Assembly (NCBI GenBank): GCA_900548705.1
Contig: URLF01000001.1
Location: 1 to 64,000, forward strand
DNA: 64,000 nucleotides
From: an uncultured Porphyromonadaceae bacterium
GTDB taxonomy: Bacteria; Bacteroidota; Bacteroidia; Bacteroidales; Muribaculaceae
Direction of reading: 5' to 3'
The notes below the pieces were generated by a model. The model ran no database searches and was not told where the DNA came from. It worked only from the letters and a program-made list of their open reading frames with translations. Made by a program: the position numbers and the translations under genes. Positions 9,240-17,278 of this stretch are shown one piece after another (position 1 is the stretch's first letter; each line of letters starts with the position of its first letter).

Positions 9240-10280
9240 TTATTTGGCAGGCGTGGTGGTAGTGGGCACTGTCGCAGGAGTGGGAGCAACAGGAACAGCG
9301 GAAGGTGTGATGGGCTGGAATTTGGCTTCCCAACCGAGAGCGCTCGCGCCGAGAACGGCAGCATCAGCCTCCTTCAACTCAGAAAGCAATACCTTCACTT
9401 TCCCCTTCCAGATCGGCATCATATTCTTCTCCATAGACTCGCGCAGAGGCTTCATAAGAAGTTCGCCACTCTTTGCAAGACCTCCGAAGAGGATGAAGGC
9501 TTCCGGAGCTGAAAAGATGGTGAAGTCAGCGAGAGCCGCACCGAGGATGTCACCTGTGAATTCAAACACATCCTTTGCCAGTTTGTCACCTGCGATGGCT
9601 GCGTCATAGACATCCTTGGAGGTGATTTCATCGGTAGGCATATTGCGCAGGAGAGAAGGCTCATTACTGCGGGCCTCAAGGAATTCACGCGCTGTACGGG
9701 CGACCCCGGTAGCAGAGCAATAGGTCTCAAGGCAGCCATTGCGGCCACAACCGCAAAGACGGCCATTGTTGCGTTTCACGATGAGGTGACCCAACTCGCC
9801 GGCAAAACCGTCATGGCCATACACGAGCTGGCCATTAATCACGATACCCGAACCGACACCGGTACCGAGGGTAATCATAATGAAGTCTTTGAGACCTCGG
9901 GCTGATCCGTAGGTCATCTCACCGATAGCTGCGGCGTTGGCGTCATTAGTGATTGACACGGGCACACCGAATTTCTCGCTGACCAGCTGTGCGAGGGGTA
10001 TGGGGGTAGGCCAGGGGAGATTAACTCCGCTTTCAATTGTGCCAGTATAATAGTTGGCATTGGGAGCGCCGATTCCGATACCATGGATTTTGTCTACGGC
10101 GTCATTGACCTCAAGGAGCTTGGTAAGCTCTGTGTGAAGCTCATCAAGATATGCCTCAATTGTATTGTGTTTACGGGTCTTGATAGAGGAGCTGGCGATT
10201 ACAACGCCACGGGCATCGACGATTCCGAAAACGGTGTTAGTACCGCCTATGTCGATTCCGACTACATAAGGTTTGCTCAT
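9240..10280 (-). CDS. ROK-family sugar kinase (glucokinase-like)
   Basis: Cytoplasmic ATP-dependent hexose kinase of 346 residues. The ATP site VVGIDIGGTNTVFGIV is at residues 5-20, the catalytic-base region SITNDANAAAIGE near 105, and the ROK zinc motif CGCGRNGCLETYCS near 175. Glucose is the likely substrate, as for Bacteroides glucokinases, but N-acetylhexosamines cannot be excluded. The start at 10280 (MSKPYVVGIDIGG) is preferred to an upstream non-ATG extension. The C-terminus carries an unusual extension of about 25 residues rich in Pro, Thr and Ala that is not part of the ROK fold. A promoter lies at 10363-10393. Confidence 0.9.
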   Translation of the reverse strand: MSKPYVVGIDIGGTNTVFGIVDARGVVIASSSIKTRKHNTIEAYLDELHTELTKLLEVNDAVDKIHGIGIGAPNANYYTGTIESGVNLPWPTPIPLAQLVSEKFGVPVSITNDANAAAIGEMTYGSARGLKDFIMITLGTGVGSGIVINGQLVYGHDGFAGELGHLIVKRNNGRLCGCGRNGCLETYCSATGVARTAREFLEARSNEPSLLRNMPTDEITSKDVYDAAIAGDKLAKDVFEFTGDILGAALADFTIFSAPEAFILFGGLAKSGELLMKPLRESMEKNMMPIWKGKVKVLLSELKEADAAVLGASALGWEAKFQPITPSAVPVAPTPATVPTTTTPAK

Positions 10281-10362
10281 TGTTTTTATTAGATATGGTA
10301 AGATTTTTATTTCGGTTGACAAGATAGAGGAGAGAGTCGTTTACTCAGGTTAGATTCTCCCG

Positions 10363-10393
10363 CAAAGTTATGAAAATAATTATATAATAGCAA
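10363..10393 (-). promoter_or_regulatory. Promoter of the ROK kinase gene
   Basis: Minus-strand TAACTTTG (10370 to 10363) with TTG (10393-10391) 20 nt upstream. The -33 box overlaps the foot of the neighbouring terminator hairpin. Confidence 0.6.
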
Positions 10394-10426
10394 TGAAACC
10401 GGCCAAAAACTTGGCCGGTTTCATTG
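10391..10426 (-). terminator. Terminator of the MFS gene
   Basis: A perfect 16-bp stem (10391-10406 with 10411-10426) and a 4-nt loop, 36 nt after the MFS stop codon on the minus strand. There is no long T run on that strand, but the stem is very stable. Confidence 0.7.
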
Positions 10427-10461
10427 AATAATATCTAAAAAATGTAGCTTGCTTATAATTT

Positions 10462-12180
10462 TTATTCCTCGACAGCTTCAACCTCTGATTCAAGAATCTC
10501 GGTTTTCTCGCTCTTGATGTTGGGCTCTTCAAGGCCGAGACCCTTCTTGCGGTCGATTACCTTGAGGACAAGACCGAGCAGCAGGGCAGCCACACCAAGG
10601 AAGGCAAGCATCACCAACGGCCAGGTGTAGTTGTAGCTGATGGCGGCTGTTTCGGGAGTCATCGTGCCGTTGGCCACAGCCTTGGTAATCTGAGGATTGG
10701 TGTTGTCAAGCACCTTTCCGATAAGAAGCGGGAAGAGCCAGAGACCGATATTCTGAATCCAGAAAATCAACGCGTATGCCGAACCGATGATTTTGGCGTC
10801 GACAAGCTTTGGAACACTGGGCCAAAGAGATGCAGGCACCAGTGAGAAAGACGCTCCAAGCACGAGAATAGTGATATATGCCACACACACACCGGCAAGG
10901 TCGTTACCCTTGAACATCGGAAGGATGAACGCGAATGTCAGATGGCAGGCGATAAGCAGTATCGAGCCAAGCACGAGCATCGAAGCGGCTTTACCCTTGT
11001 AGTCGACAAACTTGCCGAGAATCGGGGTGATGCCGACGGCAAGAAGGGGGAAAACCGCGAAGATGGCTGCCGCGGACTGGCGCATATAACCCATCACACA
11101 GTACCCCACAAGAGCCACAATCGCTATAGCCAGGGTAGAGTAACGTACAACCTTATTCTTGGAGAAATTGCTTGCAAAGGCCGCCGCGGCAACCACCAGC
11201 ATAATGACATACTGGAGGACAGTCACAGTGTCAGTAGCCCAGAAAGAGGTCTCGTCGGGAGGGGTCAGAGTCAGGTTGCACTGAAGCATGTTGACGGCAT
11301 ACTTCTGGAAGGGGAAAATCGCTGAATAGTAAAGCACACAAAGGAGTGCTACCAGCCAGAAACCTGCGCTGGTCAGGATTTTGCCAAGGTCGCTGATTTT
11401 GAAAGGATCATCTTTCTCCTCCTCGGCGTGGGTCTGCTCGTCGAGTTTCTTGTCCATAAAGAAGTAAACGATGAACATAATCAGGGCAATCATCAGCAGC
11501 ACCACTCCGAAAGCCACCGAACGGGCAACACTCACATGGCCGCCAAGCTCGGCAAACATCGGGGAGAAAATCATACATGTGGCCACACCGAGACGGGCAA
11601 GAGCCATTTCAGAACCCATAGCCAAGGCCATCTCACGACCCTTGAACCATTTCACGATTCCTCGGCTCACTGTGATACCGGCCATTTCCACTCCGCAACC
11701 GAAAATCATGAATCCGACTGCCGAGAACTTGGCCGACGCGGGCATACCTTCATAGAATGGTGAGATGCCAAGCTCGTCAAACACCGGGATATAGTTGAGA
11801 TGGTTGGTGAACCATACATCAAGCGAACTTCCCAGGAAGGCATCCGTGAGGGCATACCAGTTAATTGTCGCGCCGACAAGCATCACAGCTCCGGAGAGGA
11901 TTGCCGTGAATCTCACACCCATCTTGTCGAGGATGATTCCCGCGAAAATCAGGAAGAAAATAAAGACATTAAGAAATGTCTCCGAACCTTGCATCGTGCC
12001 GAACGCTGTAGAGTCCCATCCACGGGTAGACTGCAGCAAGTCTTTGATCGGCGACAAAATGTCCATAAAGATGTAAGAGCAGAACATCGCAAACGCGAGC
12101 AGCCCCAATGCTGTCCAGCGTGCCCAGCTCTTATCACTGAGAACGGCTTTTGTCTTGTTCAATTCAGTGGAAATTGCCAT
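10462..12180 (-). CDS. Major facilitator superfamily transporter
   Basis: Inner-membrane secondary carrier of 572 residues with about 12 hydrophobic segments (first near 24-40, last near 525-545). A long periplasmic-looking insert with WFTNHLNYIPVFDELGISPF lies near 120-150. The loop after TM4 has GIVKWFKGREMALAMGSEMALARLG, a conserved MFS-like cytoplasmic motif, and a charged central loop (DEQTHAEEEKDDPFK near 255) divides the two halves. The C-terminal tail is acidic. Substrate is unknown; the overall arrangement resembles the MFSD1/oxalate-formate-type carriers common in Bacteroidales. It is monocistronic between a promoter at 12234 and the terminator at 10391-10426. Confidence 0.85.
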   Translation of the reverse strand: MAISTELNKTKAVLSDKSWARWTALGLLAFAMFCSYIFMDILSPIKDLLQSTRGWDSTAFGTMQGSETFLNVFIFFLIFAGIILDKMGVRFTAILSGAVMLVGATINWYALTDAFLGSSLDVWFTNHLNYIPVFDELGISPFYEGMPASAKFSAVGFMIFGCGVEMAGITVSRGIVKWFKGREMALAMGSEMALARLGVATCMIFSPMFAELGGHVSVARSVAFGVVLLMIALIMFIVYFFMDKKLDEQTHAEEEKDDPFKISDLGKILTSAGFWLVALLCVLYYSAIFPFQKYAVNMLQCNLTLTPPDETSFWATDTVTVLQYVIMLVVAAAAFASNFSKNKVVRYSTLAIAIVALVGYCVMGYMRQSAAAIFAVFPLLAVGITPILGKFVDYKGKAASMLVLGSILLIACHLTFAFILPMFKGNDLAGVCVAYITILVLGASFSLVPASLWPSVPKLVDAKIIGSAYALIFWIQNIGLWLFPLLIGKVLDNTNPQITKAVANGTMTPETAAISYNYTWPLVMLAFLGVAALLLGLVLKVIDRKKGLGLEEPNIKSEKTEILESEVEAVEE

Positions 12181-12233
12181 AAGCTAAATATGTGATATTG
12201 GTTTATAAATTCGCAACGATAGCTATTATCCTG

Positions 12234-12241
12234 CAAATGTA
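12234..12241 (-). promoter_or_regulatory. Probable -7 element of the MFS gene promoter
   Basis: Minus-strand TACATTTG, 53 nt upstream of the MFS ATG. A -33 box at proper spacing is not obvious. Confidence 0.45.
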
Positions 12242-12320
12242 GCAAAAAAATGCAATATAATCCCCCGCAAGTGGCGAAAACTATAGTTATGGCGATTTAT
12301 GGCTTACCTTTGGTTTGTAT

Positions 12321-13106
12321 TCAACCTTGAGGTTGGGAAGATGTCGGGGAAGATGTCGCCGCGTCGGAGTCAGATGGGGTAGTGGAAGCGGTACTGTCCG
12401 TTGAATCGGACGCATTCCCTTTCTGTGAACCGATGACTGCATTTGTCACATAGACCGTGAATACCGGAAAGAGTATAAGACCTTCTCCCGACAGGATTAT
12501 CGCAAGCACTTTTCCTGTCGCAGTCATCGGGGAAATCTCACAGCCGACGGTGGTGATGTTAAGCGCGGCCCACCAAAGGGCATCCCACCAAGACCCCACA
12601 AGAGGGTTGATGTAATGTTCCTCCACAAAGAACACAAGGGAACCGAAATACACCGAGGTTATCACCCATATGATATAAACTGACATCATGCTCAGTGCCT
12701 TGTTGGCCGAGAGTGCGCCGGAAATCATAGCCAGCACGTATCCGGCTCTAATCATGGGCACAAAACGCATAAGATAAGCCACCGGGGCAGACATATGGAG
12801 ATGTAAGGCTTCCACGATATTCAGCCAAGGGATGCTGATAAGGATGAAGAAGATATTGGCCACCAGATATTTCAATTTCCTCGGAGCAAACAGCCACTCC
12901 ACAGCTATGTCGAAAAGGAAAAGGAGACACACCCAGAACTGGAACCTCATATACCCGGGCGCGGACAAAAATGACACATTGTCGATTGTCTCGCGGGTGA
13001 TCCACACAATCATAATGACCGAAGCCGCCATCACCATCAGGTGGAGGGCGGTCACAAACCCGCGTTTGAGCGGTGTAAGCGTATGGTCATATAAAGTAGC
13101 CTGCAT
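12321..13106 (-). CDS. Voltage-gated K+-channel-like protein with an altered selectivity filter
   Basis: Inner-membrane protein of 261 residues from the ATG at 13106. About six hydrophobic segments (near 20-36, 57-72, 80-97, 105-128, 138-162 and 199-225) surround a pore helix WWDALWWAALNITTVGCEI. Residues 185-190 read TTVGCE where K+ channels have TTVGYG, so the second Gly is Glu and the Tyr is Cys. The possible voltage-sensor segment (YLMRFVPMIRAGYVLAM) has few positive charges. The C-terminal 30 residues are Ser/Thr/Asp-rich low complexity. Ion selectivity may differ from K+ (inference). It lies downstream of the metal permease; a 13-bp inverted repeat encloses the start codon. Confidence 0.75.
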   Translation of the reverse strand: MQATLYDHTLTPLKRGFVTALHLMVMAASVIMIVWITRETIDNVSFLSAPGYMRFQFWVCLLFLFDIAVEWLFAPRKLKYLVANIFFILISIPWLNIVEALHLHMSAPVAYLMRFVPMIRAGYVLAMISGALSANKALSMMSVYIIWVITSVYFGSLVFFVEEHYINPLVGSWWDALWWAALNITTVGCEISPMTATGKVLAIILSGEGLILFPVFTVYVTNAVIGSQKGNASDSTDSTASTTPSDSDAATSSPTSSQPQG

Positions 13107-13155
13107 GATGTGACACAATAAGTTTGTCAACTTAGTTGTAAAACATCATGCAGGC
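13099..13155 (-). repeat. 13-bp perfect inverted repeat enclosing the channel gene's start codon
   Basis: Arms 13099-13111 and 13143-13155 are perfect reverse complements separated by 31 nt. The minus-strand ATG (13106-13104) lies inside the downstream arm. Within the loop, 13128-13138 is itself a palindrome with one central base. In RNA this could hide the start codon, or end permease transcription. Confidence 0.8.
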
Positions 13156-13164
13156 GCGTTTGGT

Positions 13165-14460
13165 TTATTTCACGTCGAAACCTGATTCGGTCACAGCCTT
13201 GACCACGGCGGATGAATCGAAATTGCCTTCGACAGTGGCAGATCCGGCGGAAAGGTCGACAACGACATTCTCCACTCCGGGGACAGCCGCGATAGCTTTC
13301 TCCACTGTCATGCGGCAATGGTTGCATGACATACCTTCAATTTTGAATATTTCAGTCATATCTGTTGATTTTGAGTATGAGTGATTATGATGATGCCTGG
13401 TGGCAAAGAATGAATAAACAAGGAGGAAGAGGAGAAGGGCTGTGCAGGAGGTCTCGAACCACCCGAACGAATGATGGCAGGCATGAGCCATCTCTCCGGT
13501 ATTATGGCCCAACAAACCGAACCATTCCGCCGGAAGGAGGTAATCGACCATCAGTCCGAAGAAGAGGGCGGTGACCACGACCGACATCACATATATCGCT
13601 GTCGCTTTCTTACCGATAGCACGGCCAAGAACCATCATTGAAGCGAAATTCGCGGCAGGACCGGCCATCAGCAACACGAAAGCAGCCCCTGGATTGAGTC
13701 CTTTAAGCACCAATGACATGGCGATAGGTATCGAGCCTGTGGCACATACATACATCGGCACCGCAATGACAATCATCGCCAGCATTGCCAGCAATGGCCT
13801 GTCGCTCAACGAGACGAGGAATTGGTCAGGCACATAAACCGTAATCAATGCGGCGACAATCAGGCCTATCACAAGCCATTTGCCGACACTGGCGACCATA
13901 TCAACCAGACCATATTTAACAGCCGCTCCCAGGCGGGATATCAAAGAAGCCCCTGCTCCTTTCGGTTCGGTATGACAACAGCTGTCGTCACAATGGATAT
14001 CCTTGACAGGTTGTGAGGCGGATGAGGAGATTTGAGGTTCCCTTCCACTTCCATTGTCGGAAGCATTCACCCACACGCCACCGACAAAGCCACCGACAAG
14101 CGCGGCAATCGGGCGCAGTATGGCCATCGGAAGCCCCAACAGGGAATATGTGGCGGCAATGCTGTCTACACCTGTCTGAGGAGTTGCAATCAGGAATGAT
14201 GTCGTGGCTCCTTTTGAAGCCCCCTGACGATGCAACCCGACGGCTGTCGGTAACACTCCACAGGAACAGAGGGGGAGAGGCACACCGAACATTGCGGCTT
14301 TCACCACCGGTTTCCACCCTTTTCCGGCCAAATGGCGGCTCATCGTCTCAGGTTTGACAAATTCGTGGAGAATCCCGGCAATCAGGAAGCCCAGAAGAAT
14401 ATATGGAGACATCTCATTTAGGATGTCAAGTAATGACGAAAAAAATACAGTGAAATCCAT
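13165..14460 (-). CDS. SO_0444-type metal efflux permease with C-terminal HMA domain
   Basis: Inner-membrane permease of 431 residues in the ArsP/YraQ-like permease superfamily. Two transmembrane repeats are separated by a Cys/His-rich linker (HCDDSCCHTEPKG near 160). PLPLCSCGVLPTAVGL with Cys65 and Cys67 and the second repeat PMYVCATGSIPIAMSLVLKG are the family's metal-handling motifs. His-rich HACHHS and TRHHHNHS loops precede a heavy-metal-associated domain at about 369-431 with GMSCNHC (Cys379, Cys382). Copper or zinc export is inferred from the family. A minus-strand -7 box is upstream at 14480. The HMA-AraC regulator 2.8 kb away is a plausible partner. Confidence 0.85.
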   Translation of the reverse strand: MDFTVFFSSLLDILNEMSPYILLGFLIAGILHEFVKPETMSRHLAGKGWKPVVKAAMFGVPLPLCSCGVLPTAVGLHRQGASKGATTSFLIATPQTGVDSIAATYSLLGLPMAILRPIAALVGGFVGGVWVNASDNGSGREPQISSSASQPVKDIHCDDSCCHTEPKGAGASLISRLGAAVKYGLVDMVASVGKWLVIGLIVAALITVYVPDQFLVSLSDRPLLAMLAMIVIAVPMYVCATGSIPIAMSLVLKGLNPGAAFVLLMAGPAANFASMMVLGRAIGKKATAIYVMSVVVTALFFGLMVDYLLPAEWFGLLGHNTGEMAHACHHSFGWFETSCTALLLFLLVYSFFATRHHHNHSYSKSTDMTEIFKIEGMSCNHCRMTVEKAIAAVPGVENVVVDLSAGSATVEGNFDSSAVVKAVTESGFDVK

Positions 14461-14479
14461 ATTCCGTTATTGTTTTATG

Positions 14480-14487
14480 CAAAGTTA
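14480..14487 (-). promoter_or_regulatory. Probable -7 element of the metal permease gene
   Basis: Minus-strand TAACTTTG, 20 nt upstream of the ATG at 14460. The -33 region is not recognisable, which could fit an activator-dependent promoter. Confidence 0.45.
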
Positions 14488-14563
14488 GCAACAAAATCCC
14501 TTTCGGGCGTTAAACAATTGCGGGATAAAATTGCATCATTCCCGATTCCACACTCCACGAAAA

Positions 14564-14585
14564 GAGCCGGGCATAAGCCCGGCTC
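14564..14585 (-). terminator. Terminator of the ECF sigma operon
   Basis: A perfect 9-bp G+C-rich stem (14564-14572 with 14577-14585), 4-nt loop, followed on the minus strand by TTTT. It sits 30 nt after the stop of the barrel gene. Confidence 0.8.
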
Positions 14586-14614
14586 AGGTATGATTTATGT
14601 TGTGGAAGTGTATG

Positions 14615-15700
14615 TCAGAACAGAAGGCTGATACCTGTCGAGAACGCACCGAAATCCATCCCCGTGGACTTTTTCAGCATATTCATCGGGGAATAGCGGG
14701 CATAAATCCCGACACCACTGTAATGAATGGCAAACAGCATATCTACTGTCACAGGCCGTTGTGAGATTTTTCCGGTTGTGATCTCATAGGATTTGTCTCC
14801 GATTTTGTATTGTGTCTTGAGATTGGCGGAAGTATTGAAATTAACCACCGGACCGGCGGTCACTCCCCATTGACGATGATGGCCGAAATTCAATGAACAC
14901 AGCACCGGAATTTCGAGAGAGAACACATTGATTCTTGAACGCCGGTTGGTCATCTCCTCGGAATATGGCTCAAGGGTTATTCTGCCATCAGGATTCTTGG
15001 AGAAGAAACGGTCACCTTTTGTGACGAAATTCCGGGCATCGATGCCCAGACCGGTAGCGATAGAGAATGAACGGTAGGTCATCTGCACACCCATCACCAT
15101 AATCCAGGAGAGTTCGACGCTGCGCCCCATCGACGGTTCGAAATGGGGTGAGGCATTGATCGGGGTAACCCATCCGAGCGAAAGTCCCATAGTGACTATC
15201 TGCCATTTGACCGGCCGCTCACCCGAAAGATTGATGGCGAAGTCGCTCCAACGATTCCCGATATATGATTTCTGAGAACGGTTTTCGGGGTCGGGAAACA
15301 GAAAATTGTAATTGCGCAGATTCCCTTCCGCGTCCTTATAGGAGACATTCACATCCTTCTCGCTCTCCACCACCAGCACATCGCTTATATCATTGCATTG
15401 AATCTGAAAACGAGAAAACGCGGTGGTCTTTTTCCTGGCCTGCGTGTCATAATAGAAGTTGTCTTCCGTGTCATCCAGGCTCCTGACAGTGATTTGAGTG
15501 GAAGAGCCATCCGAATTGATATCGATTGTCGATGCTTTGGAGACATTCAGCAATGTGTCGGCTGGCATAACGTTCACGGCAGGCACCGTGTCGGCAACTA
15601 CACCGGATATACCGGCGGCAAATAGGGGAGTGGCAGAGAGGAGAAGTGAAGCGGAAATCAGAATCTTGCGTAACATAGGAGTGATGGATGTATGGGTCAT
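14615..15700 (-). CDS. Outer membrane beta-barrel protein (PorT-like)
   Basis: Exported protein of 361 residues with a signal peptide (LRKILISASLLLSATPLFAAG). The second half consists of alternating beta strands (IVTMGLSLGWVTPI, MTYRSFSIATGLGIDARNFV, HRQWGVTAGPVVNFN, VDMLFAIHYSGVGIYARYSP) ending in an aromatic C-terminus, ISLLF, as outer-membrane barrels do. Function is unknown. The ATG at 15700 overlaps the preceding stop as ATGA, indicating coupling; Met9 at 15676 would give a cleaner signal peptide. It is the last gene of the ECF sigma operon and may be what that sigma factor controls. Confidence 0.8.
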   Translation of the reverse strand: MTHTSITPMLRKILISASLLLSATPLFAAGISGVVADTVPAVNVMPADTLLNVSKASTIDINSDGSSTQITVRSLDDTEDNFYYDTQARKKTTAFSRFQIQCNDISDVLVVESEKDVNVSYKDAEGNLRNYNFLFPDPENRSQKSYIGNRWSDFAINLSGERPVKWQIVTMGLSLGWVTPINASPHFEPSMGRSVELSWIMVMGVQMTYRSFSIATGLGIDARNFVTKGDRFFSKNPDGRITLEPYSEEMTNRRSRINVFSLEIPVLCSLNFGHHRQWGVTAGPVVNFNTSANLKTQYKIGDKSYEITTGKISQRPVTVDMLFAIHYSGVGIYARYSPMNMLKKSTGMDFGAFSTGISLLF

Positions 15701-16161
15701 TTTGATAATTTCTTTATAAGCTCTTCAGCCTGCATACGGGATAACGTACCGTCGAAATATATCACCATTACTGACGGATTGGCCGACTTGGTGTTATATA
15801 TGTAATATAGATAGCGGTTAAGTTTCTGACCATCGACTGTCAGAGGTTTCAGCATCAGAAAGGCATATTGCAGCTTACCATCTTTGTAACGGACATTACG
15901 TCCTATCGCTTTCGTGCCGTCGGCCAGCACCAACGGCTGTATTATGGACGCATATGTTTTCGCGTCACCTTTGAATGTGGCGAAATTCGACAGTCGGTTG
16001 GCCCGGAGAAAGCGCTGCTCTCCGCTCATCATAGTTTCTGTTACCGATGGGTCATTGCCGTATTTGCCGCCGAAAATACGGTTTATCTGCAATCCGGTCT
16101 GGGCCGAAACTCCGATGGCGGTAATCAGCAACAGCAAGGTTATTGATAGGATACGTTTCAT
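15697..16161 (-). CDS. Small secreted protein of unknown function
   Basis: A 154-residue protein with a clear signal peptide, MKRILSITLLLLITAIGVSAQ, cleaved after about residue 20. The remainder is soluble and of mixed alpha/beta character, with MMSGEQRFLRANRL and a C-terminal SRMQAEELIKKLSK helix. It resembles Bacteroidales proteins encoded beside ECF sigma/anti-sigma pairs (a DUF6108-type family is my best guess, not confirmed). It overlaps the barrel gene by 4 nt and follows the anti-sigma-like gene by 21 nt. A periplasmic role in sensing or in the envelope is inferred only from location. Confidence 0.7.
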   Translation of the reverse strand: MKRILSITLLLLITAIGVSAQTGLQINRIFGGKYGNDPSVTETMMSGEQRFLRANRLSNFATFKGDAKTYASIIQPLVLADGTKAIGRNVRYKDGKLQYAFLMLKPLTVDGQKLNRYLYYIYNTKSANPSVMVIYFDGTLSRMQAEELIKKLSK

Positions 16162-16182
16162 AATACCTATGGATTGGGTTGT

Positions 16183-16680
16183 TTAGTTTTCAGTCATAAA
16201 ATCAGATTCATAGCTGTCAATCATCGGAAAGGCCTCGTCAATCTCCGCCTGGATATCCTGTCTGACATCCACCGCGCAATCGCCGAATTCACGCATGTCT
16301 GAGGTGAGCTGACGCAACACGGCATCTTCATCCGTAACCTTTTTCCCGTTGATGTATGCTATGCAGGTCGAGTCAACCGCCAGACGAGGGGACAGGAAAT
16401 GACTAAACCCTATTGTAGCCATCACGGCAATCGCGGCAGCCACACCGGCTGCGGGCCACCAGAGTTTACGCGTATCACGGCTTTTCACAGCTACCGCCGG
16501 TTTTTTGAATCCCATCAAGGCCCGGGCTTCATCAATGGCAGGATGATGATAGCCGGTATGGGCAATCATATTCCTGAGCTGCAATTCCTCGCTATCGGAG
16601 AGCGAACAATCGAAATATCTGTCAATCAGCTCCAGCAGTCGGGGCAAAGTGGTGTTGCCGGTCTTCATAAGTTCAGACAT
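16183..16680 (-). CDS. Anti-sigma-factor-like single-pass membrane protein
   Basis: A 165-residue protein with a cytoplasmic N-terminus of about 70 residues (ELIDRYFDCSLSDSEELQLRNMI, typical of Bacteroidales anti-sigma-like proteins). A single transmembrane helix lies near 76-98 (WWPAAGVAAAIAVMATIGF), and a periplasmic C-terminal part carries an acidic tail. No FecR domain or zinc-binding ZAS motif is present. The ATG at 16680 overlaps the end of the sigma gene (ATGTCTGA), indicating translational coupling and equal dosage. It likely holds the ECF sigma factor inactive at the membrane (inference from position and topology). Confidence 0.7.
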   Translation of the reverse strand: MSELMKTGNTTLPRLLELIDRYFDCSLSDSEELQLRNMIAHTGYHHPAIDEARALMGFKKPAVAVKSRDTRKLWWPAAGVAAAIAVMATIGFSHFLSPRLAVDSTCIAYINGKKVTDEDAVLRQLTSDMREFGDCAVDVRQDIQAEIDEAFPMIDSYESDFMTEN

Positions 16681-17176
16681 GATTTGTTTTACGGTAAAGT
16701 TCACGAATTGCCTTCCGGGCGCGGCTGAGTGTCATCCTGACATTCTCCTGACTCATCCCCAGGGTGGCGGCGATTTCGGGATAACCAATTCCTTCGATGT
16801 CATGGAGACGGAAAACCTGATACTGGGTATCATTCAGCACCTGTCGGCTGAGCCTGACTACTGCCTCATATGTCTCCTGTTGTTCCCTCTCCGCGTCTGA
16901 ATCATCGATAGGGTCATTTTCCACACAGTCATCCATAGCGACATTGGGATGGGCTCTTTTAGCCCGGAAGAAATCTATGGCATTGTTTCTGACAGCCGTG
17001 TAGCTCAGCTTCATCGCCTCAGATTCGTTCCTCACATCATGGTGTCTCGCCCATAGACGGCAAAATGCGTCGTGGAGTATATCCTCGGCATTGTCAGAAC
17101 CGGCAATGCCGGCGGCAACGCCCCGTAGCGAAGCCCGGAAACGCATGAATGTCGATGTGAGGATGTCGGATTTCAT
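16673..17176 (-). CDS. ECF-type RNA polymerase sigma factor
   Basis: A 167-residue extracytoplasmic-function sigma factor. Region 2 spans about residues 10-80 (AEDILHDAFCRLWARH, then SYTAVRNNAIDFFRAKRAH). Region 4 spans about 108-160 (LNDTQYQVFRLHDIEGIGYPEIAATLGMSQENVRMTLSRARKAIRELY) and supplies the -35-binding helix-turn-helix. It is the first gene of a four-gene operon: sigma, anti-sigma-like membrane protein, secreted protein, outer-membrane barrel. Such operons are often self-activated; no recognisable house-keeping promoter is visible upstream, consistent with that. Confidence 0.92.
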   Translation of the reverse strand: MKSDILTSTFMRFRASLRGVAAGIAGSDNAEDILHDAFCRLWARHHDVRNESEAMKLSYTAVRNNAIDFFRAKRAHPNVAMDDCVENDPIDDSDAEREQQETYEAVVRLSRQVLNDTQYQVFRLHDIEGIGYPEIAATLGMSQENVRMTLSRARKAIRELYRKTNHV

Positions 17177-17240
17177 TTCACCAATATAACGGGAGGACAG
17201 GCAATGTGTAACAGCCCAAGTATGTTTTTCTGTAAAAAAT

Positions 17241-17270
17241 ATCCCCCTCGACTTTATTAGCCTGGGGGAT
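17241..17270 (-). terminator. Terminator of the HMA-AraC gene
   Basis: Stem 17241-17247 with 17264-17270 (7 bp, C/G-rich) followed on the minus strand by a six-T run. It lies 9 nt after the stop codon at 17279. Confidence 0.8.
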
Positions 17271-17278
17271 AAGCATTA

